Below, in pieces: positions 1 to 7,874 of a stretch of 29,710 nt of DNA. This DNA is from Flavobacteriaceae bacterium UBA5544 (GTDB taxonomy: Bacteria > Bacteroidota > Bacteroidia > Flavobacteriales > Flavobacteriaceae), in the NCBI GenBank assembly GCA_002426755.1, contig DINI01000019.1, positions 405,820-435,529 of the forward strand, given 5' to 3'. The position numbers were made by a program, and so were the translations under genes. The first letter of the stretch is position 1; every line of letters starts with the position of its first letter. The notes under the pieces are model-generated. The model did not search any database, was not told the DNA's origin, and saw only the letters and a list, made by a program, of their open reading frames with translations.

Positions 1-219
1 GGAAAAGAAGTGATTGCAGTTGACAAGGCATACCACAGACCAACAGAAGTAGATTTGTTAATAGGCGACGCTACAAAAGCTAAAGAAAAACTAGGCTGGG
101 TTCCTGAATACGATTTGGATGCCTTGGTTGAGGATATGATGAGTAGTGACATCAAACTGATGAAAAAACAACAATTCCTTAAAGAGAACGGTTACGACAT
201 CAAAAACTATTTTGAATAA
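1..219 (+). CDS. gmd: GDP-mannose 4,6-dehydratase, C-terminal end only (partial)
   Basis: This is the last 72 codons of a gene that enters from the left edge; the reading frame is open from base 1, so no start is visible. The segment VDKAYHRPTEVDLLIGDAT followed by KAKEKLGWVPEY is the conserved C-terminal signature of GDP-mannose 4,6-dehydratase, a cytoplasmic SDR enzyme that converts GDP-mannose to GDP-4-keto-6-deoxymannose. The catalytic and NADP-binding parts lie outside the window. The next gene starts 4 bases after the stop and encodes the second enzyme of the GDP-L-fucose pathway, which supports the call. A related GDP-sugar dehydratase is possible but less likely given that partner. 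Confidence 0.9.
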   Translation, partial: GKEVIAVDKAYHRPTEVDLLIGDATKAKEKLGWVPEYDLDALVEDMMSSDIKLMKKQQFLKENGYDIKNYFE

Positions 220-223
220 ATCG

Positions 224-1273
224 ATGAATAAAAATTCTAAAATTTATTTAGCGGGTCATCGAGGGCTTGTGGGCAGTGCTTTAATGGAAAACCTTTCTGA
301 AAAAGGATACTCCAATATTGTTACGCGTACACATAAAGAGCTTGATTTGACCAATACTATAGAGGTCGCCAAGTTTTTTGAAACAGAAAAGCCTGAATAT
401 GTGTTTTTGGCTGCGGCAAAAGTGGGTGGGATTGTGGCCAATAATGCCTATCGTGCGGATTTTATCTATGAAAATCTGATGATCCAAAATAATGTCATCC
501 ATCAAAGCTATTTGAATGGTGTCAAAAAACTTCTTTTCTTGGGCAGTACTTGTATTTATCCAAAAAATTCACCTCAACCCATGAAGGAAGAGTATTTATT
601 GACGGATACTTTGGAGTACACCAACGAACCTTATGCGATTGCTAAAATAGCAGGCGTTAAAACCTGTGAGAGTTATAATTTGCAATATGGCACTAACTTT
701 ATTTCGGTAATGCCAACTAATCTTTATGGCCCAAATGACAATTTTGATTTAGAAAAATCACACGTTTTACCCGCATTGATTCGAAAAATTCACTTGGCAA
801 AACTCTTGAACGAATCAAAATTTGACGAGGTCTTAAAAGACACAAAATTAAAAACAATTGAAGAAGCCAAAGAGCACCTCTTAAGATTTGGTGTTACTGA
901 AAACAGCGTTGAAATTTGGGGCACAGGAAATCCAAAACGGGAGTTTTTATGGTCAAAAGATATGGCTGACGCTTGTGTGTTCATCATGGAAAACCGAAAC
1001 TTTAAAGACATCTTTTCAAAAGATAAAAAAGAGATAAGAAACACTCACATTAACATTGGGACGGGTCAGGAAATATCTATAAGTGAGTTGGCTCACAAAA
1101 TTAAGGATCTGGTTGGCTTTAAAGGGAATTTGGTTTTTAATTCAGATAAACCAGATGGAACCATGCGAAAGCTAACAGATGTATCAAAATTGAACAATCT
1201 CGGCTGGAAACATTCAGTGTCTTTAGATGAAGGATTAACTAAAATATACAATTGGTATCTCAATGATAGATGA
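224..1273 (+). CDS. fcl: GDP-L-fucose synthase (long form)
   Basis: Cytoplasmic SDR enzyme, 349 residues, that epimerises and reduces GDP-4-keto-6-deoxymannose to GDP-L-fucose with NADPH. Seen: the nucleotide-binding motif GHRGLVGSAL near the N-terminus, the GSTCIYP segment carrying the catalytic serine, YAIAK with the catalytic Tyr and Lys, and WGTGNPKREFLWSKDMADA. About 40 residues are inserted between HVLPALIRKIH and the WGTG motif relative to the E. coli enzyme; comparable insertions are, from memory, common in Bacteroidota homologues. ATG at 224 is chosen over the in-frame TTG at 212, because 212 would overlap the gmd stop and 224 gives the usual N-terminus. The 3' end overlaps cysQ by 11 bases, suggesting co-translation. 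Confidence 0.93.
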   Translation: MNKNSKIYLAGHRGLVGSALMENLSEKGYSNIVTRTHKELDLTNTIEVAKFFETEKPEYVFLAAAKVGGIVANNAYRADFIYENLMIQNNVIHQSYLNGVKKLLFLGSTCIYPKNSPQPMKEEYLLTDTLEYTNEPYAIAKIAGVKTCESYNLQYGTNFISVMPTNLYGPNDNFDLEKSHVLPALIRKIHLAKLLNESKFDEVLKDTKLKTIEEAKEHLLRFGVTENSVEIWGTGNPKREFLWSKDMADACVFIMENRNFKDIFSKDKKEIRNTHINIGTGQEISISELAHKIKDLVGFKGNLVFNSDKPDGTMRKLTDVSKLNNLGWKHSVSLDEGLTKIYNWYLNDR

Positions 1274-2060
1274 AAATTTAAAAATAGCGATAAAAGCTTC
1301 GTTGAAAGCAGGTGAAGTCATCATGAAAATTTATGACACCGCCTTTGGTGTGGAATTAAAGGACGATAAATCACCCCTGACAGAAGCAGACAAGCAAGCA
1401 AATGATATCATCAATGCACATCTAAAACCCACAAATATTCCAATTATAAGTGAGGAAAATAGACAAGCCGATTATTCCACAAGAAAAAATTGGGAAACCT
1501 GTTGGGTTGTTGATCCTGTTGATGGCACAAAAGAATTTATAAAGCGCAATGGAGAATTCACGGTGAATATTGCATTGGTGACCAATCAGAAACCTGTTTT
1601 GGGCGTTATCTATGTACCAGCTAACAAGATTTTATATGTGGCAAATGTCAGCACTAAAACTGCCTTTAAAGCCGAATTAGAATTACACACAACAACCATT
1701 GATGAGGTGTTGAAAATCGCTCAACCATTGAGGCCTCAATCCATAAGAGAAGAATTGGTTCGCGTGGTTGGAAGCCGATCCCATATGAGTGCGGAAACAT
1801 TGGAATTCATCGACACTTTAAAAGCGGATGGCAGTGATGTTGAAATTGTATCAAAAGGAAGTTCCTTAAAATTCTGTTTAATTGCCGAAGGAAACGCAGA
1901 TGTCTACCCTCGTTTTGCACCCACAATGGAGTGGGATACCGCAGCAGGACAAGCTATTTGTAACGCAGTAGGTGTTGAGGTTATTTCTAAAGAAACAGAT
2001 CAACCATTATTATACAATAAAGAAAATTTACTAAACCCTTGGTTTTTGGTGTCAAAATAA
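1263..2060 (+). CDS. cysQ: 3'(2'),5'-bisphosphate nucleotidase
   Basis: Magnesium-dependent phosphatase of the inositol monophosphatase superfamily, 265 residues. It hydrolyses 3'-phosphoadenosine 5'-phosphate (PAP), the by-product of PAPS use, to AMP and phosphate. Metal-binding motifs are all visible: the EADKQAND segment (about 41-48), SEEN (63-66), WVVDPVDGTKEF (81-92) and EWDTAAGQAI with Asp225. It overlaps fcl by 11 bases and shares one base (TAATG) with the DUF2061 gene, so it belongs to the same transcript. Sitting with the PAPS-making genes, it most likely drains PAP so that sulfotransferases are not product-inhibited. An inositol monophosphatase is the alternative but fits the context worse. 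Confidence 0.92.
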   Translation: MIDENLKIAIKASLKAGEVIMKIYDTAFGVELKDDKSPLTEADKQANDIINAHLKPTNIPIISEENRQADYSTRKNWETCWVVDPVDGTKEFIKRNGEFTVNIALVTNQKPVLGVIYVPANKILYVANVSTKTAFKAELELHTTTIDEVLKIAQPLRPQSIREELVRVVGSRSHMSAETLEFIDTLKADGSDVEIVSKGSSLKFCLIAEGNADVYPRFAPTMEWDTAAGQAICNAVGVEVISKETDQPLLYNKENLLNPWFLVSK

Positions 2061-2476
2061 TGAAGGATAGTTCAAGAAAGCGACATATTGCCAAGGCCAT
2101 TACATGGCGAATTGTAGGAACAATTGATACCATTGTTTTGTCATGGATTATTTCTGGCAATCCATTTACGGGATTAAAGATTGGATTTGCTGAAGTTGTT
2201 ACAAAAATGCTTTTATATTATTTCCATGAACGGGTTTGGTTTAAAATCTACTTTAAAAACAGTAACAAAAGGCACGCTTTAAAAACCGTTACTTGGCGGA
2301 TTGTAGGAACATTGGACACAATGACCTTGGCGTGGATAATCACAGGAAACCCGATGACAGGATTCAAAATTGGAATGGCAGAAGTTGTTACTAAAATGGC
2401 ACTTTACTTTTTTCATGAAAAAATATGGCATAAATCAAATTATGGACTCGAAAATCGCAATACACAAATAGAATGA
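2060..2476 (+). CDS. Tandem DUF2061 membrane protein
   Basis: Small protein of 138 residues built from two copies of the DUF2061 domain. The first copy runs from KRHIAKAITWRIVGTIDT to FHERVW and the second from KRHALKTVTWRIVGTLDT to FHEKIW. Each holds a hydrophobic stretch of the type IDTIVLSWIISGNPFTG followed by KIGFAEVVTKM, suggesting paired membrane segments. The start is ATG at 2060, sharing a base with the cysQ stop (TAATG), in preference to an upstream TTG at 2039 that would add seven residues. The stop overlaps the cysC start (ATGA). The biochemical role of the family is unknown; its position among PAPS genes suggests a part in sulfate uptake or sulfur-nucleotide handling, which is inference. 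Confidence 0.88.
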   Translation: MKDSSRKRHIAKAITWRIVGTIDTIVLSWIISGNPFTGLKIGFAEVVTKMLLYYFHERVWFKIYFKNSNKRHALKTVTWRIVGTLDTMTLAWIITGNPMTGFKIGMAEVVTKMALYFFHEKIWHKSNYGLENRNTQIE

Positions 2477-3075
2477 AAGAGAATATTTTTGAGCAGCCCT
2501 ATCAAATTTCTGTTCAAGACAGAAAAAACCTGAATGGTCACGAATCATTTTTATTGTGGTTTACAGGGCTTTCGGGTTCCGGAAAGTCCACTATCGCCAA
2601 CAAAGTCGAAGAAGCACTCCATTTAAAAGGAATAAGGACCTATACGTTGGATGGCGACAATATCAGAAAAGGACTTAACAGTGATCTAACGTTTGCTCCA
2701 GAAGATAGAACAGAAAATATCCGCAGAATTGCAGAAACCGCTAACTTAATGATTGATGCTGGATTAGTAGTTTTGGCTGCATTCGTCTCCCCTTATAAAA
2801 AAGACAGAGAGAACATCAAAAATATTGTCAAAGATGTTAATTTTGTCGAGATATATGTAAACACAAGTATCGAAGAATGCGAACGGCGTGATGTAAAAGG
2901 TCTTTATAAAAAGGCCAGAGCGGGCGAAATAAAAAACATGACCGGTATTTCGGCACCATACGAGGCTCCTGAAAATCCAGATATTGAAATTTTCACAGAA
3001 AAGGAATCCGTTGACCAGGCCGTAAAAAAAATAATGGATGTGATAGCATCAAAATTAAAGCTTAACCATGAGTAA
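2473..3075 (+). CDS. cysC: Adenylylsulfate (APS) kinase
   Basis: Cytoplasmic kinase, 200 residues, that phosphorylates APS at the 3' hydroxyl to give PAPS, the universal sulfate donor. The Walker A motif GLSGSGKST lies at 32-40. It is followed by the family segments LDGDNIRKGLNSDL, FAPEDRTENIRR and the AFVSPYKKDRENIK region, and by the KARAGEIKNMTGI lid region. Length matches stand-alone CysC proteins; it is not fused to CysN as in some bacteria. It overlaps the DUF2061 gene by ATGA and cysD by 8 bases. Because no PAPS reductase is nearby, the PAPS made here is more likely meant for sulfation than for cysteine synthesis. Confidence 0.95.
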   Translation: MKENIFEQPYQISVQDRKNLNGHESFLLWFTGLSGSGKSTIANKVEEALHLKGIRTYTLDGDNIRKGLNSDLTFAPEDRTENIRRIAETANLMIDAGLVVLAAFVSPYKKDRENIKNIVKDVNFVEIYVNTSIEECERRDVKGLYKKARAGEIKNMTGISAPYEAPENPDIEIFTEKESVDQAVKKIMDVIASKLKLNHE

Positions 3076-3973
3076 ATATTATCTTAATTATCTAGACGAA
3101 TTAGAAAGTGAAGCAATTTTTGTTTTAAGAGAAGTTTGTGCACAGTTTCAAAATCCGGTTATTTTATTTTCTGGAGGAAAAGATTCGATTGTTGTCACAC
3201 ATTTGGCAAGGAAAGCTTTTTATCCAGCTAAAATTCCGTTTTCACTGATGCATGTTGACACGGGCCATAATTTTCCTGAAACCATTCAATTTAGAGATGA
3301 TTTGATAAAAAATTTAGGGCTGAACCTCATTGTGGGCTCTGTTCAAGAATCTATTGATGAAGGAAGAGTCGCAGAAGAAAAAGGTAAAAGCGCAACTCGC
3401 AACGCGCTACAGACCACCACGCTTTTAGATGCCATTGAGAGCAACAAAGTTGACTGTGCCATAGGAGGTGGAAGACGAGACGAAGAAAAAGCGAGAGCAA
3501 AAGAGCGTTTTTTTTCGCATAGAGATGATTTTGGGCAATGGGATCCTAAAAACCAACGCCCAGAACTTTGGAACATCTTCAATGGAAAACATTTTGAAGG
3601 AGAACATTTCAGAGTATTTCCAATAAGCAATTGGACCGAAATGGATGTGTGGAATTATATCGAAAGAGAAAACTTGAGCATTCCATCATTGTATTTTGCA
3701 CATGAAAGACAGGTGGTATGGAGAAATGATTCTTGGATTCCATATTCTGAATTTCTGACACTTGAGCCCGATGAAAACATCGAAAACAAGAAAATTAGAT
3801 TTAGAACCTTGGGAGATATCACAATCACAGGGGGTATTGAGTCAGAAGCTGATACGCTAAAAAAAATTGTAGATGAAGTGTCCACCATGCGCCAAACAGA
3901 ACGCGGCAATAGAACTGATGATAAACGTTCTGAAACAGCGATGGAAGACCGTAAGCGCCAAGGGTATTTTTAA
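3068..3973 (+). CDS. cysD: Sulfate adenylyltransferase subunit 2
   Basis: Catalytic small subunit, 301 residues, of the CysDN ATP sulfurylase, which makes APS from ATP and sulfate. The PP-loop SGGKDS is at 35-40. Further family segments are HVDTGHNFPET, the GGGRRDEEKARAKER stretch that contacts nucleotide, and the C-terminal SETAMEDRKRQGYF, which is almost invariant in CysD. The length is normal. The gene overlaps cysC by 8 bases and precedes cysN by 60 bases. That spacer contains a weak 6-bp inverted repeat without a T-run and no recognisable promoter, so cysD and cysN are probably co-transcribed. Confidence 0.96.
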   Translation: MSKYYLNYLDELESEAIFVLREVCAQFQNPVILFSGGKDSIVVTHLARKAFYPAKIPFSLMHVDTGHNFPETIQFRDDLIKNLGLNLIVGSVQESIDEGRVAEEKGKSATRNALQTTTLLDAIESNKVDCAIGGGRRDEEKARAKERFFSHRDDFGQWDPKNQRPELWNIFNGKHFEGEHFRVFPISNWTEMDVWNYIERENLSIPSLYFAHERQVVWRNDSWIPYSEFLTLEPDENIENKKIRFRTLGDITITGGIESEADTLKKIVDEVSTMRQTERGNRTDDKRSETAMEDRKRQGYF

Positions 3974-4033
3974 TCTCTAACTAAAGGAAATTATTTTAGT
4001 CATTCAAAATTAACACGCAATAATACTCACAAT

Positions 4034-5287
4034 ATGATAGACAATAATCAACTACTACGTTTTACAACCGCAGGAAGTGTCGACGACGGGAAGAGCACAT
4101 TAATAGGACGTTTATTATACGATTCAAAATCTATATTTGAGGACCAATTGGAGGCCATTGAAAAAACAAGCAAAAAAAAGGGTCATGAAGGAGTCGATTT
4201 GGCGCTTTTCACCGATGGATTGAGAGATGAAAGAGAGCAAGGCATTACAATTGATGTGGCATATAGGTACTTTACAACTCCAAAACGAAAATTCATTATT
4301 GCAGATACACCAGGACATGTTGAGTATACGAGAAACATGGTTACTGGAGCTTCAACGGCGAATGCAGCTATAATACTTGTTGACGCCAGACACGGTGTTA
4401 TAGAGCAAACAAGACGACATGCGTTTATAGCGTCATTGTTGCAAATTCCTCATATTTTGGTATGTATTAATAAGATGGATTTGGTGAATTATTCGGAAGA
4501 CGCTTACAACAAAGTAATTGATCAGTTTGAAGAATTTTCTTCCAAATTATTAGTGAAAGATGTCCGTTTCATTCCGATCAGCGCACTTGAGGGAGATAAT
4601 GTCGTAAACCGCTCTACAAATATGGAATGGTACCAAGGCGCTCCATTATTACATACGTTAGAAACAGTACACATTAGTAGCGACGTTAACAAGATAGATG
4701 CACGTTTCCCCGTGCAAACGGTTTTAAGGCCGCAAAACGATTCACACAGGGATTATAGAGGGTATGCAGGACGCGTTGCAAGCGGTGTGTTAAGAACAGG
4801 TGATGAGGTTACGGTATTGCCGTCTGGGTTCACTTCAAAAATCAAAAGCATCGACACTTTTGATGGCGCTTTGGAAGAAGCGTTTGCGCCGATGTCTATA
4901 TCCATTTCTTTGGAAGATGATATCGATGTAAGCAGAGGCAATATGATTGTTCGTTCCAACAATAAACCAGAAGTCGTTCAGGATATTGAAGTCATGCTTT
5001 GTTGGTTGAATAAAACATCCTCAAAACCGCGAGAGAAATACACCATCTATCATACATCCAATAGTGAAACTGCCATGATAAAGGAATTGATTTACAAAAT
5101 TGATATGAAAACATTGGAAAGAAACACCAATGATGATACTTTGAATATGAACGATATATGCAAAGTGAAAATCAGAACCACCAAACCTTTGATGATCGAT
5201 TCTTATAGAGAAAATAGAACCACTGGCAGTATCATTCTGGTTAACGATTCTACCAACGAAACAGTTGCCGCAGGAATGATTGTTTAA
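4034..5287 (+). CDS. cysN: Sulfate adenylyltransferase subunit 1 (GTPase)
   Basis: Regulatory GTPase subunit of ATP sulfurylase, 417 residues; GTP hydrolysis drives the unfavourable APS synthesis by CysD. Seen: G1 motif GSVDDGKST (14-22), the EQGITIDVAYRYF switch region, G3 DTPGH (91-95), G4 NKMD (146-149), then elongation-factor-like beta-barrel domains with NDSHRDYRGYAGRVASG. There is no C-terminal APS kinase domain, consistent with a separate cysC. The stop is followed by a run of ten Ts without a preceding stem, so termination here is doubtful. The 87 bases before the flippase gene contain a 6-bp inverted repeat (GACACA at 5338, TGTGTC at 5353) of unknown meaning. Confidence 0.95.
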   Translation: MIDNNQLLRFTTAGSVDDGKSTLIGRLLYDSKSIFEDQLEAIEKTSKKKGHEGVDLALFTDGLRDEREQGITIDVAYRYFTTPKRKFIIADTPGHVEYTRNMVTGASTANAAIILVDARHGVIEQTRRHAFIASLLQIPHILVCINKMDLVNYSEDAYNKVIDQFEEFSSKLLVKDVRFIPISALEGDNVVNRSTNMEWYQGAPLLHTLETVHISSDVNKIDARFPVQTVLRPQNDSHRDYRGYAGRVASGVLRTGDEVTVLPSGFTSKIKSIDTFDGALEEAFAPMSISISLEDDIDVSRGNMIVRSNNKPEVVQDIEVMLCWLNKTSSKPREKYTIYHTSNSETAMIKELIYKIDMKTLERNTNDDTLNMNDICKVKIRTTKPLMIDSYRENRTTGSIILVNDSTNETVAAGMIV

Positions 5288-5374
5288 TTTTTTTTTTAGA
5301 TAGAATAAAATCAACTGTTCATACAATCCGCTTAAAAGACACAAACAAATAATGTGTCATTAAAAAGAGTATAA

Positions 5375-6715
5375 ATGAAATTTAAAGGTGAAAAGAAATT
5401 TGTCAAGAGGTTTATTATAGTAGCTTCTTTGACAGGTTTTGCGCAGATAATTTCATTAGTTTCCGTTGGATTTTTAAAAAAGCTTGACCAATCTTTGGTC
5501 TATGACATTGGCAATTATGAGTCTTTGATAGTTGTTTTTACAGCTATTATATCTCTTGGCTTGCAGATTGTAACTGTTAGGGACATTGCCATTTCTGATA
5601 AATGGAAAGACATCTTACTAAATAGTCAAAAAGATCGATTGACTTTTTCACTTTTAATTTTAGTATCAGTACTTTTCGTTGATCTTATATTTAAGACTAT
5701 TGAAATTGAAAATATGCTATTTTATGTGGTCATTCCCTTAATAGCATTAAATTCAGACTACTCCTTCTACGGAAAAGGCGAACCAGAAAAGGGAGCATTT
5801 CTATCTTTTGTTAGAGTTGGGTTTCTTTCTGTCTTTATAATTTTAAGTGTCATTTTCGATAACCCATTCATAAAAATAACCTATATTATTACTGTATTGG
5901 TTACTTATTTTCTGGTTGGTATTGTTTCTTCTTATTTTAATGAACAACCTTATTTTGTTGGTATCAAAGGTGATTTTTATAAATCGTATTTAAGTTCCAT
6001 TAATGTTGGTATAGCTTCATTTGCACTCGTTTTTTTCGGGTTGGGTATTATCTCTTTTGCAAGTTTTTTTTATACGGAAGCTGCTATTGCAAATGTGTAT
6101 CTTCTGTTAAAAATATATGTGTTTTACATAGGTATTAAAAGACTTGTGGTACAAATACTGTTTAAAGAATTAGTCAATGAAAAATTGGCATTGACTGTAG
6201 ATAGGGTGGGCATTATAGTTGGTATTGCAATTGTTATACTTTTGACCAGCTATCCAGAAATGATTATTATTTATTTCACCAAAGACTATGAAAACTCTGT
6301 GAAGAACTTGATTTTTCTTTTGCCGGCTATTGCTTTTTCTTCTATTTCAATTACCAGTTCTGTATCACTATTGCTCAAAGGAAAAGACAGAACATACTCT
6401 ATAGGTTTTATATTGGGTTCGGTAGTCATTTTACTGTTAACATGTATCTTAAGTCTTTTAGATAACACCAAAGAAAATTATATTTATATATCAATATCCA
6501 TAGGAGAATTGGTTGTTATTGCTATCCATGGTTACGGTGTGGGCAAGTTATTATTTTTCAAAAGCCGACTTGTTTTCTTTTTTGGTTCAGCTATTGTTTT
6601 GATTGTAATAAATCAAGCGTTATTGATGATGGATAATAAGGTTCTATCCCTTATAGCGTTTTCGTTGGTTACAGGGTTTCTTATTCTTCATTTTTTAAAG
6701 TCGGAGTCCAAATAA
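5375..6715 (+). CDS. Wzx-type polysaccharide flippase
   Basis: Integral membrane protein of 446 residues, almost entirely hydrophobic, with roughly 12 predicted membrane helices separated by short charged loops. The N-terminus (FVKRFIIVASLTGFAQIISL) and the early SLGLQIVTVRDIAISDKW segment resemble MATE/MOP-superfamily polysaccharide exporters, which flip undecaprenyl-diphosphate-linked repeat units across the inner membrane. Exact specificity cannot be read. It is the only flippase candidate in the window, so it probably serves the repeat unit started by the WcaJ-like enzyme at 25476-26834. The gene is downstream of cysN by 87 bases and may be read from the same transcript; no clear promoter box was found in the gap. 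Confidence 0.82.
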   Translation: MKFKGEKKFVKRFIIVASLTGFAQIISLVSVGFLKKLDQSLVYDIGNYESLIVVFTAIISLGLQIVTVRDIAISDKWKDILLNSQKDRLTFSLLILVSVLFVDLIFKTIEIENMLFYVVIPLIALNSDYSFYGKGEPEKGAFLSFVRVGFLSVFIILSVIFDNPFIKITYIITVLVTYFLVGIVSSYFNEQPYFVGIKGDFYKSYLSSINVGIASFALVFFGLGIISFASFFYTEAAIANVYLLLKIYVFYIGIKRLVVQILFKELVNEKLALTVDRVGIIVGIAIVILLTSYPEMIIIYFTKDYENSVKNLIFLLPAIAFSSISITSSVSLLLKGKDRTYSIGFILGSVVILLLTCILSLLDNTKENYIYISISIGELVVIAIHGYGVGKLLFFKSRLVFFFGSAIVLIVINQALLMMDNKVLSLIAFSLVTGFLILHFLKSESK

Positions 6716-6726
6716 TTTAAATTTAT

Positions 6727-6828
6727 ATGGAGCAATTTCAAGAAAATTTTCACTATACGGCACATCGCGAAGCCAACATCATTTATATGAATATTATGAA
6801 ATACTTTAAACAAGTTTGTCCATTATGA
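6727..6828 (+). CDS. Possible small ORF coupled to the lipoprotein gene
   Basis: A 33-codon frame opens with ATG at 6727 and ends with TGA at 6826-6828. The stop overlaps the ATG of the following lipoprotein gene in the arrangement ATGA, the usual sign of translational coupling. The peptide starts MEQFQENFHYTAHREANII and has no recognisable domain, no signal peptide and no clear membrane helix. It occupies nearly all of the 109-base gap between the flippase and the lipoprotein. It could be a real small protein, a leader peptide, the remnant of a lost gene, or chance; there is no family evidence. Confidence 0.25.
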   Translation: MEQFQENFHYTAHREANIIYMNIMKYFKQVCPL

Positions 6829-7772
6829 AACGAATACTCTACCGACTCATTATATGCACAATGATATTATCCATATCATGCAAGAACAACAAAAAAACAA
6901 ACAAAGAGGATGTTACAGAAACCGAAAATTCTAAAATAAATAAGAGTTCTTATTTAGATAAGGAATTAGAAGACGCATTATATAAGGGTTATTTCGCAAA
7001 ATCCGAGAATGGATATGATACTGTTCTTAAAGACAACATCCTATATCTTTTGAAAAAAAATCCAACGGATGCGGAGAAGAAGGATAGTTTCTTTTTACAT
7101 ATTTTACCGAAAGGCGCAAAAGAAATTAATATGGATTTTGAGGCAACAAGGTTTAGATACAATGACAAATTAAGTGACAATTTCTCTACAGTGTGGGTTT
7201 ATAAAAGAGAGCTTCCTAAAATTGATGGCCCCTATAGCATCGAGGTGGGTCAAACAGATGGCACAAAACGGACTTGGAGCACATCTGTTTTAGTAGATGG
7301 GTTAAATACTAAAGATTATATCTATAATAATGAATATGTAGCATTCACTAAAAACAACTACTATTTAAAAGAATTTGAAACCGCTTTCAATGAAGGCTAC
7401 TTTATGAAACACCAAGAAGGATTTGATTTACTTTTAGATAATCATACGGTATATTATATCAAAAGCAATGGAGCGGATTCCGATTTGGAGGATTTGTTTT
7501 TTTTGCACATAAAATATGATCAAAGCGAAGAGGTTCACAACTATGATTTTAATGGTAAAGCACATCAAATAAACCAATTATTGGGTAAGAAGTATCAAAA
7601 TTTTATCATCCTTAAAAGAGATGTTTTGGATAAAGGCGAAATCACTGAATTAAGTACTGGACAATTCGATAAAAACACTCGCAGCTGGTCTGTTCAATAC
7701 AATATTGAAAAGTTATACGATGATATAAATTTCATTTATAATGATCAATACGAAGAGGATATTCTTAAATAA
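6825..7772 (+). CDS. Lipoprotein with a duplicated ~120-residue domain
   Basis: Unrecognised protein of 315 residues. A lysine/arginine-rich start, a hydrophobic core and LSISC at 15-19 make a lipoprotein signal peptide with Cys19 as lipidation site; the residues after it are basic, not the acidic surface-export signal. The mature part contains two diverged copies of one domain with a period of 136-138 residues (about 43-167 and 179-305). Matching positions are GYF 55/191, G-(Y/F)-D 63/199, FFLHI 89/225, KR 127/264, GQ 142/279, W 151/288 and IYN 166/304. The copies look all-beta and end in a pattern like the C-terminal beta domains attached to some GT-C glycosyltransferases. The start is ATG 6825 rather than TTG 6816. 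Probably an envelope protein accompanying glycan export or assembly; function unknown. Confidence 0.7.
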   Translation: MKRILYRLIICTMILSISCKNNKKTNKEDVTETENSKINKSSYLDKELEDALYKGYFAKSENGYDTVLKDNILYLLKKNPTDAEKKDSFFLHILPKGAKEINMDFEATRFRYNDKLSDNFSTVWVYKRELPKIDGPYSIEVGQTDGTKRTWSTSVLVDGLNTKDYIYNNEYVAFTKNNYYLKEFETAFNEGYFMKHQEGFDLLLDNHTVYYIKSNGADSDLEDLFFLHIKYDQSEEVHNYDFNGKAHQINQLLGKKYQNFIILKRDVLDKGEITELSTGQFDKNTRSWSVQYNIEKLYDDINFIYNDQYEEDILK

Positions 7773-7874
7773 TTATCGATTTTCTTTTGATAAACACTAT
7801 AAATAGACCATTCCCTCGGTTGAGTAAAAAATTGCTAAATTTCAGGATTATTAAGAAATGTAAAATAGGTGGCT

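Noticed and set aside
3343..3630. Minus-strand open frame opposite cysD, and similar antisense frames opposite other genes
   Set aside because: They lie wholly inside strongly supported genes, have no family motifs and arise from codon bias of the opposite strand.
3980..4000. Inverted repeat ACTAAA / TTTAGT between cysD and cysN
   Set aside because: Short, AT-rich and without a T-run; expected by chance in sequence of this composition, and cysD and cysN are normally co-transcribed.
5338..5358. Inverted repeat GACACA / TGTGTC with a 9-base loop between cysN and the flippase gene
   Set aside because: The stem is only six pairs and no T-run follows, so it is not a credible terminator; a regulatory role cannot be shown.
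7773..7793. TTATC / GATAA hairpin right after the lipoprotein stop
   Set aside because: A five-pair AT-rich stem with no following T-run is too weak to call a terminator.
7836..7843. TAAATTTC as a -7 box before the HAD gene
   Set aside because: One mismatch to TAnnTTTG, and the nearest upstream TTG is only 13 bases away, shorter than the usual spacer.
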